Assembly: GCA_028712475.1 (NCBI GenBank)
Contig: JAQTQB010000007.1
Location: 1-64,000 of the forward strand
Direction: 5' to 3'
DNA from: Verrucomicrobiales bacterium
Lineage (GTDB): Bacteria; Verrucomicrobiota; Verrucomicrobiia; Limisphaerales; UBA11358
DNA: 64,000 nucleotides
The notes below the pieces were generated by a model. The model did no database searches and was not told the DNA's origin. It was given only the letters and a program-made list of their open reading frames with translations. The number at the start of each line of letters is the position of its first letter. Positions within the stretch are counted from its first letter, which is position 1. The translations under genes were made by a program, and so were the position numbers. This document shows, one piece after another, positions 57,720 to 64,000 of this stretch.

Positions 57720-58604
57720 TCAAAAATTTCCAGACAACGGATTGACGTCCACCGACACTTTGACTTCGTGATCGCCACCGCCGGTAAGAATTCCAGCCAC
57801 CGGGCTGACATCGCCGAAGTCACGGCCATATGCCACGGTGATGTGTTCTTCCGCCGGTTGAACGTCATTGGTCGGATCAAAATCCACCCAGCCGATGCCG
57901 GGACAGAAAACGGCGAACCACGCGTGCGACGCATCCGCGCCGACGAGCCGCGGCCGGCCTTCCGGCGGGCGCGTGCGCAAATAACCGCTGACGTAGCGCG
58001 CAGGCAGGCCAAGGGAACGCAGGCACGCGATGCCCAGATGCGCGAAGTCCTGGCAGACGCCACGGCGCTTTTCCCAGACTTCCTCCAGCGGCGTCGCCAC
58101 GGTCGTGGCCTTTGGGTCGAATTTGAAATCCTTGCATATCCGCCGCGTCAATTCACGCGCCCCGGCAAGCAGCGGCGCATCTTCCGCAAAACTTTCCCTG
58201 GCGTAATCAGCCAGTTCAAACGACGCGCGCACCTGCGGTGAATCAAAAATAAATTCATACGGCTCGACCACCTCCGGCGACACCGGATCGCGGAACAGCC
58301 GTTTGACATCCTCCCATGCGGGCGAACTTTCAAGCATGACCGGTTGTCCCGCGCTGACCGAGACGCGGCTGGTCGTGGTTATTTCCAGCCGCCTGTGAAC
58401 TTCCTGGATGCTGAAAAAGCAAAGCTCGTTGCCGAAATAATCGGTGCGCGCCTTCCGCAGCGCCGGCATGGGGAAAATTTCCAGCGCATAGTCCTGCCGC
58501 ACCTGCGTGCCAGTGCCGCGCGGCTCGAGCCGCGCGACATGATGCGACACTGTCACCGGCGCGGCGTAATCGTAAAGCGTGCGATGGGTGATCTGATAGT
58601 TCAT
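57720..58604 (-). CDS. Transglutaminase-like protein 2
   Basis: The start is the ATG at 58604 ([23 protein letters not shown]), overlapping the preceding ATP-grasp stop by four bases; the frame is open further upstream only as a shadow. The 294-residue protein has catalytic Cys184 in RRGVCQDFAHLGI, His227 in DASHAWFAVF and Asp243 in DFDPTNDVQP. It is related to, but clearly different from, the next gene (about 280 residues, same domain order). Two paralogues in a row suggest different substrates or a heteromer. Confidence 0.92.
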   Translation of the reverse strand: MNYQITHRTLYDYAAPVTVSHHVARLEPRGTGTQVRQDYALEIFPMPALRKARTDYFGNELCFFSIQEVHRRLEITTTSRVSVSAGQPVMLESSPAWEDVKRLFRDPVSPEVVEPYEFIFDSPQVRASFELADYARESFAEDAPLLAGARELTRRICKDFKFDPKATTVATPLEEVWEKRRGVCQDFAHLGIACLRSLGLPARYVSGYLRTRPPEGRPRLVGADASHAWFAVFCPGIGWVDFDPTNDVQPAEEHITVAYGRDFGDVSPVAGILTGGGDHEVKVSVDVNPLSGNF

Positions 58605-61228
58605 GGCGCGTTCTCCCGGCCCGTGCGCGAAATCGCCGAGTGCGCGAAGCAGCCGGCGGCGATGGTGTCGGAAAACTTCGGCAGGTCGCGCAACGTCTGC
58701 TGGATCGCCCCGCCAATCTTGCTGGCGTGCCAGCCCGCTTGCAGCCCGGCCAGTTCGCGCGCATCGGCCTGATTCAAGCGCGTGATGCATTCCTGCAAAA
58801 TCTTCTGGCTTGAACCCGCGCCGTCCTTTTCGCGTTCGCGCGGCAAACGCTCGACGTGTTTGAGCAGCTGGTTCAATTGAAACAGGACCGAGCGCGGATT
58901 TTTGTCGTCGAGCAGCACGAGATCATAAACCGCCGAGATGTGCGGCAGGAGGCTGTAACGCGAGCGATAAGTGATGGAACTGTCGTCCACTTCCAAGATG
59001 GTTTCGAGCACGCTGGAATTGTCAGCTTCAGCCGAGTGCAGCTTGGAATCGAGCAGCGTGCAAAGATAGATGGCGCGCTCGATCCTCATGCCGATGTCGA
59101 GAAAACGCCACGCCTGCGCGCGGGTCATGTTCTCGCGCGCGAGGCCGTGAAACGCCGCGACGGCGAGCAAGGTTTGATTCAACACGCCCACCGCATCGCC
59201 CGCGAGCATCACGCGACGGGCCGGCGGCGCGGCGAGCCGTTCGTTGATCTGGCTGATGACGCGCCACATGTCGTTCGACGTGCGGTCACGCACCTGCACG
59301 GCGAGCCGGTGCAGATTGTCCACGGTGCTCCGCAAACTTCCGGGACGCGACGAATCAAAGATGGCCGCGAGCAGTTCCGCCTCGAACGCCTCGGCATTTT
59401 GACGCAGCTCCGGCCTTTCGGAAATGCCCGGTAATTGTCCCTGCACTTCCAGCGTTTTCAACAAGGGCGCGAGCAACTGGGTGGAACTGCCGGCGCGTTC
59501 GGGATTGAAGCGCAGCAGCGCAGTCCGCAGCAGACGCGCCGTGGCGTCGGCGCGTTCCGAGTAGCGGCCCAGCCAGAAAAAATTATCCGCGAGGCGCGAA
59601 GGCAGATTGTTTCCGGTGCGCCGCAGCTCGATGTTTTCGCCCGCTGAATGAAGCAACGTGACTTCTTCCACCGGAGTTTCGGAACTGATCCATGTGTCCT
59701 TGCTGCTGCCGCCAAGCTGCATCGAGATGGACCGCCCGCCGCTGTCCGGCGAAACGCGCGTGAGTCCGCCGGGCATGACGTGATAACCATCGCCGCCTGC
59801 GACAAGATAAACGCGCAGGCTGACGGGCTGCGCCACCAGGCCGCTCCCGTCCCATGACGGCGCGGTGGAAAGCTGCACGCGCTCCTGTGCGACGAACAGG
59901 TCGGGATCAAATTCGATGTGACGTTGAAGAGCGTCGCGCTCCTTTGCGTTCAGCGGTTTTTCGGCATCGGGCGCGCGGAAGTGGGTGCGGAACGCCGGTT
60001 TCAAAACCAGTCTGTCGAGATGTTCGAGCACATATTTGCGGGCGGTTTCCTGACCGCACCACCACGTCGCGACGGACGGCAATTTTAATTTTTCACCAAG
60101 CAGATGCTTGCACAGTCCCGGCAAAAAAGACATGAACGCGGGACTTTGCAGCAGCCCGCTGCCGAGCGCATTGGCGACAACGACGTTGCCGGCCCGCAAC
60201 GCTTCAACCAGCCCGGGCACGCCGAGAATTGAGTCGTTGCGCAGTTCCAGCGGGTCGCAGAAATCATCGTCCACCCGGCGCAGAATCACGTCCACCGGTT
60301 CGAGGCCGCTCAAGGTTTTGAGGAAGACGCGGTCGTCGCGCACGGTCAAATCCTGCCCCTCAACCAGCATGTAACCCAGATAACGCGCGAGATATGCCTG
60401 CTCAAAATAAGTTTCGTTGTGCGGGCCGGGCGTGAGCATGACCACGCGCGCCTCGCCCGCCGGACGCGGAGCCAGTTGCACGAGCGTGTTGCGCACGGCG
60501 CGGAAAAATCCCGCAAGCCGGTGGATCTGGTTGTCACGAAACGGCTCCGGCAGAATGCGCGACGTGACCAGACGGTTCGCCAGCGCGTAGCCCGCGCCGG
60601 TGGGAATCTGGGTGCGGTCGGAAACCACCCACCACTGCCCATCCCGTGACCGGGCAAGGTCGGCGGAATAAAAGTTCAAAAAATTTCCCTGCGGCGGACG
60701 GATGCCGTGGCACGGGCGCAGAAAATCCGGCTGTCCAAAAACCATTGCCGGCGATAGCCAGCGCGATCGGATGAGTTCCTGCGCGCCGTAGCAGTCAGCG
60801 AGAATCTTATTCAGCAGCGTGGCGCGTTGAATCAATCCCGCTTCAAGCGAACGCCATTCATCCGGCGCGATGACAAAGGGAATTGGGTCGAGCTGCCACG
60901 GGCGTTCCATGCCGCGCGGATCGCCATAGACATTATAAGTGATGCCCTGCTCGTGAACCAGCCGCTGGCAGGTTTCCTGGCGGCGCTTGAGTTCCGCCGG
61001 GCCGAGATCCTGCAGCGCCGCGAGCAGGCCGGCGTAATGCGCACGGGGCGGCCCGTCGTCAGCCAGAAATTCGTCGAACACCGACGCGCCCGGCTTGTAG
61101 CCAGACAACAAACCGCCCGCCGGCACCGCCTTTTCGGCGGCGCTGGCTTCACCTGTCGCTGATTGGGATTGCGATTGAGACATTTGCGGCTGATTGCGGC
61201 TTTGCCCTTTGTTATCCGCGTCAGACAT
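58601..61228 (-). CDS. Fusion of circularly permuted ATP-grasp and alpha-E domain protein
   Basis: The 875-residue protein joins two proteins that are often separate. Residues 40-500 are a circularly permuted ATP-grasp ([116 protein letters not shown]), which probably ligates peptides or amino acids with ATP. Residues 560-875 are an alpha-E domain ([41 protein letters not shown]), all helical. It overlaps the upstream transglutaminase/DUF2126 stop by eight bases and the next gene by four. A polar, Gln/Ser-rich N-terminal tail of 30 residues is extra. Confidence 0.92.
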   Translation of the reverse strand: MSDADNKGQSRNQPQMSQSQSQSATGEASAAEKAVPAGGLLSGYKPGASVFDEFLADDGPPRAHYAGLLAALQDLGPAELKRRQETCQRLVHEQGITYNVYGDPRGMERPWQLDPIPFVIAPDEWRSLEAGLIQRATLLNKILADCYGAQELIRSRWLSPAMVFGQPDFLRPCHGIRPPQGNFLNFYSADLARSRDGQWWVVSDRTQIPTGAGYALANRLVTSRILPEPFRDNQIHRLAGFFRAVRNTLVQLAPRPAGEARVVMLTPGPHNETYFEQAYLARYLGYMLVEGQDLTVRDDRVFLKTLSGLEPVDVILRRVDDDFCDPLELRNDSILGVPGLVEALRAGNVVVANALGSGLLQSPAFMSFLPGLCKHLLGEKLKLPSVATWWCGQETARKYVLEHLDRLVLKPAFRTHFRAPDAEKPLNAKERDALQRHIEFDPDLFVAQERVQLSTAPSWDGSGLVAQPVSLRVYLVAGGDGYHVMPGGLTRVSPDSGGRSISMQLGGSSKDTWISSETPVEEVTLLHSAGENIELRRTGNNLPSRLADNFFWLGRYSERADATARLLRTALLRFNPERAGSSTQLLAPLLKTLEVQGQLPGISERPELRQNAEAFEAELLAAIFDSSRPGSLRSTVDNLHRLAVQVRDRTSNDMWRVISQINERLAAPPARRVMLAGDAVGVLNQTLLAVAAFHGLARENMTRAQAWRFLDIGMRIERAIYLCTLLDSKLHSAEADNSSVLETILEVDDSSITYRSRYSLLPHISAVYDLVLLDDKNPRSVLFQLNQLLKHVERLPREREKDGAGSSQKILQECITRLNQADARELAGLQAGWHASKIGGAIQQTLRDLPKFSDTIAAGCFAHSAISRTGRENAP

Positions 61229-64000
61229 TGCGCAAATCCAGCGTAAAAGGAAAGTCGCTGTTCAAATTTTCCGGCGGCGGCGTGAACTTGCCCTGCTGAT
61301 GGCCGTGCCGGAAAAACCTCGCCAGACGACGGCTTTCCGCTTCGTAAGAATTCACCGGGAACGTGTCGTAGCTTCTGCCGCCCGGATGCGCGACGTGATA
61401 GGTGCAGCCGCCGAGCGAACGCTGGTTCCATGCGTCGTAAAGATCGAAGCGCAGCGGCGCGTGCGATTTGATGGTGGGCTGCAGGCAGACCGGCGGCTGC
61501 CACGCGCGATAACGCACGCCGGCGACGCTTTCGCCGTTGGTGCCGGTCGGATGCAGCGGCACGCGATGGCCGTTGCACGTGATGGCGAAGCGGTCGCCCG
61601 CAAGGCCGCGCGCCTTGATTTGCAAGCGCTCCACCGAACTGTCAACGTAACGCACCGTGCCGCCGCCGCCGGGCTCTTCGCCGAGGACATGCCACGGTTC
61701 AAGCGCGGTGCGGAGTTCGATCTGCAAATCGCGCTGCACCAGATCGCCGATGCGTGGAAAACGAAACTCAAAGTGCGGCGCGAACCATTCGGCCTGGAAC
61801 GGATAACCCGATGCGCGCAGATCGTTGATGACATCTTTGAAATCCGTTTCGCAGAAATGCGGCAGCATCCAGCGGTCGTGGATGTCCGTGCCCCAGCGCA
61901 CGAAATTATTTCTGTATGGCTCCTTCCAGAACTTCGAGACAAGTCCGCGCAGAAGCAGATGTTGCGCAAGGCTCATGCGCGCGTCCGGCGGCATTTCAAA
62001 GGCGCGCATCTCCACGAGACCGAGCCGGCCGGTGCTGCTTTCGGGCGCGAACAATTTATCAATGCTGAACTCGGCGCGATGCGTATTGCCGCTCGAATCA
62101 ATCAGCAGGTTGCGGAACAAACGATCCACCATCCACGGCGGCGTCTGGCCATGCATGCCTATTTGCTTGTCCATTTCCTTGAATGCGACGTCGAGCTCAT
62201 AAAGCGAATCGTTGCGCGCCTCGTCAATGCGCGGCGCCTGCGACGTCGGGCCGATGAACAAGCCGCTGAACAGCCAGCTCAAGGACGGATGATTCTGCCA
62301 ATATGAAAGCAGCGAGCGCAGCAAATCGGGCCGGCGCAACACCGGCGAATCCTGCGGTGTTTCGCCGCCGATGATGATGTGGTTGCCGCCGCCGGTGCCG
62401 GTGTGTCGTCCGTCCACCATGAATTTTTCCGTGCCGAGCCGCGTCTGTCGCGCCTCGTCGTAAAGCGTCGTCGTGCGTTCGACGAGTTCGTCCCACGATT
62501 TGCTCGGGTGCATGTTGACCTCGATCACACCGGGGTCGGGCGTGACGGCGAGCTTGTTCAGGCGCGGATCTTTCGGCGGCGTTTCGCCTTCGATGACCAC
62601 GGGCAAACCAGTTTCGGCAGCGCTCGTTTCAATGCCCGCGATGAGATCCAAATAATCTTCCGTCTTCTCGACGGGTGGCATAAAGACATGCAGACGGCCA
62701 TCCCGCGGCTCGACGCAGAGCGCAGTGCGGATGACCCACGGCGCGCTCTCCCCCTGTGCTGGACGGCGATTTGGATCTTCGTCTGGTTCAGGTTTGCCGA
62801 GTTTTTGAGCTCGCTGGCCCGGGCCGTAACCGGGTGGCAACGGCGCATTGCGGCGTCCCACGATTTGTTGCCGATACGGAAATTCCTTCGGCAATTCCTG
62901 CAAATCCGGCTCCGAAGGGTCTTGCGGCCGCAGCCACGGATAATCTTTTTCGGCAACCCACGGCACGGAATCCAGCGGCAGGCGCAGGCCCATGGCGGAA
63001 TCGCCGGGAATGAGCCAGAGCGTGTCGTCATCGCGCAAAAACCACGAGCCGGACATCCAGCCCTGCTGATTGCCATGCCACGCGCGTTTGATCGGCAACG
63101 TGTAGCCGACAACCGAGCCGAGGCCCTGTTGAAAAATCCGCGCGATGCGTTCGCGCTCCTGTTTGTCTTTGAGGTTGGATTTTTCGGGCGTGATGTTCGC
63201 CGGAAAGCGCCGTTCCTTCCACGAATAATAAAAAGCGTCCTCATACGCGGGGATGAGGTGTTTCGGGTTCACACCAATTGTCTTTGCGAGGCGTGCCGCG
63301 AGTTCCTTCGCCTCCTTCGCGCCGTGCCCGTAATTTTTTGACTCGTCGGCGATGAGCGAATCATCCTTCCATACCGGCACGCCGTCCTTGCGCCAATACG
63401 CCGCGAGCGCGTAACGCGGCAGCGGTTCGCCGGGATACCATTTGCCCTGGCCGTAATGCAGCAGCGCGCCGGGCGCAAATTTTCCGCGCAACCGCCGGAT
63501 GAGTTCGCCGGAGAGAATGCGCTTCTTGTGCGACATGGCGGTGAAGTTCCATTCCGGCCCGTCGGGATCGTCCACGGAAACAAACGTCGGCTCGCCGCCC
63601 ATCGTGAGGCGCACGTCGTTCTTTTTCAGATCCACATCAATCGCGTGGCCGAGCTTCCCGATGTCCGTCCATTGTTCCTCCGTGTAAGGCTTGGTGACGC
63701 GCGGCGATTCATAGACGCGCTTCACGGTCATGTCGAATTCGAACTCGGTTTTGCATTCATCCACGCCGCCGGAAATGGGCGCGGCGCTGGAAGGATCGGG
63801 CGTGCAGGCAAGTGGAATATGGCCTTCGCCCGCGAGCAGACCGGAAGTCGGGTCGAGACCAATCCAGCCGGCGCCGGGCAGATACACTTCCGTCCACGCG
63901 TGCAGGTCGGTGAAATCCTTTTCCGCGCCGCTCGGGCCGTCGAGCGATTTCACGTCGGGCTTGAGCTGGATCAAATAGCCGCTGACAAAGCGCGCCGCCA
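61221..64000 (-). CDS. Transglutaminase-DUF2126 protein, 5' end beyond the window
   Basis: The gene continues past the right edge, so only the last 926 or so residues are seen. The visible N-terminal part is the end of a transglutaminase core ([35 protein letters not shown]) with its His and Asp; the active Cys lies outside. DUF2126 follows ([133 protein letters not shown]). The latter resembles amidoligase-type (glutamine synthetase-like) sites. It is the first known gene of this operon. Confidence 0.92.
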   Translation of the reverse strand, partial: AARFVSGYLIQLKPDVKSLDGPSGAEKDFTDLHAWTEVYLPGAGWIGLDPTSGLLAGEGHIPLACTPDPSSAAPISGGVDECKTEFEFDMTVKRVYESPRVTKPYTEEQWTDIGKLGHAIDVDLKKNDVRLTMGGEPTFVSVDDPDGPEWNFTAMSHKKRILSGELIRRLRGKFAPGALLHYGQGKWYPGEPLPRYALAAYWRKDGVPVWKDDSLIADESKNYGHGAKEAKELAARLAKTIGVNPKHLIPAYEDAFYYSWKERRFPANITPEKSNLKDKQERERIARIFQQGLGSVVGYTLPIKRAWHGNQQGWMSGSWFLRDDDTLWLIPGDSAMGLRLPLDSVPWVAEKDYPWLRPQDPSEPDLQELPKEFPYRQQIVGRRNAPLPPGYGPGQRAQKLGKPEPDEDPNRRPAQGESAPWVIRTALCVEPRDGRLHVFMPPVEKTEDYLDLIAGIETSAAETGLPVVIEGETPPKDPRLNKLAVTPDPGVIEVNMHPSKSWDELVERTTTLYDEARQTRLGTEKFMVDGRHTGTGGGNHIIIGGETPQDSPVLRRPDLLRSLLSYWQNHPSLSWLFSGLFIGPTSQAPRIDEARNDSLYELDVAFKEMDKQIGMHGQTPPWMVDRLFRNLLIDSSGNTHRAEFSIDKLFAPESSTGRLGLVEMRAFEMPPDARMSLAQHLLLRGLVSKFWKEPYRNNFVRWGTDIHDRWMLPHFCETDFKDVINDLRASGYPFQAEWFAPHFEFRFPRIGDLVQRDLQIELRTALEPWHVLGEEPGGGGTVRYVDSSVERLQIKARGLAGDRFAITCNGHRVPLHPTGTNGESVAGVRYRAWQPPVCLQPTIKSHAPLRFDLYDAWNQRSLGGCTYHVAHPGGRSYDTFPVNSYEAESRRLARFFRHGHQQGKFTPPPENLNSDFPFTLDLRNV

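Noticed and set aside
56874-58241. 455-codon plus-strand frame opposite two transglutaminases
   Set aside because: Antisense of well supported genes with complete catalytic residues.

Overview
The window looks like a chromosomal contig from a member of the Verrucomicrobiota, most probably of the Pedosphaeraceae/Limisphaerales type. This rests on the gene set (paired DUF1501/DUF1800 proteins, a sodium:sugar symporter next to galK, secreted sugar-active enzymes, lipid A genes, a transglutaminase/ATP-grasp locus), high GC with many long antisense shadow frames, and very abundant short dispersed repeats. No marker gene was available to confirm the taxon. No rRNA, tRNA or CRISPR array is visible.

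Layout. 1-850: AT-rich left edge and a decayed gene. 938-10701: a carbohydrate-use locus with a possible operator, a secreted sugar isomerase-like protein, a large secreted protein of unknown family, a TAT-exported GH5-like hydrolase, an MFS transporter, a mannose-6-phosphate isomerase, a beta-helix remnant, a GNAT acetyltransferase and a secreted esterase. 11052-13968: larB-larC-larE for the nickel-pincer cofactor. 14110-17862: two peroxiredoxins, a family II pyrophosphatase with CBS domains, and pgsA. 18353-18915: a toxin-antitoxin pair. 19289-27586: midA-like methyltransferase, two PilT-type ATPases with a degenerate receiver-like protein, tlyA, nadK, a LacI regulator and an aminotransferase. 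27853-33714: a Cys-cluster protein, an orphan ABC-2 permease, DUF1501/DUF1800 and thpR. 33780-36310: a mobile-element graveyard with two IS110-family remnants, cassette-like small genes and an attC-like hairpin. 36315-40010: galK and a sodium symporter. 40105-53470: housekeeping genes (ylbF, thiG, a heptose kinase, panB, thrH, gpsA, plsY and others). 53486-56905: lipid A gene lpxB, whose first 33 bases occur three times around MITE-like hairpin elements and a Y1 transposase. 56889 to the end: a transglutaminase/circularly permuted ATP-grasp operon that runs off the right edge.

The most striking property is the repeat load. At least five families are present: 7-bp tandem repeats, a palindromic family with the core GCCGAGGTGACGAGG, a MITE-like composite of hairpins with terminal inverted repeats, GTCCC...GGGAC hairpin arrays, and a 97-bp repeat. 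Several lie in frame inside otherwise intact genes (midA, larC, lpxB, a TMTC-like glycosyltransferase, an M50 peptidase), so they appear to spread through both intergenic and coding DNA.
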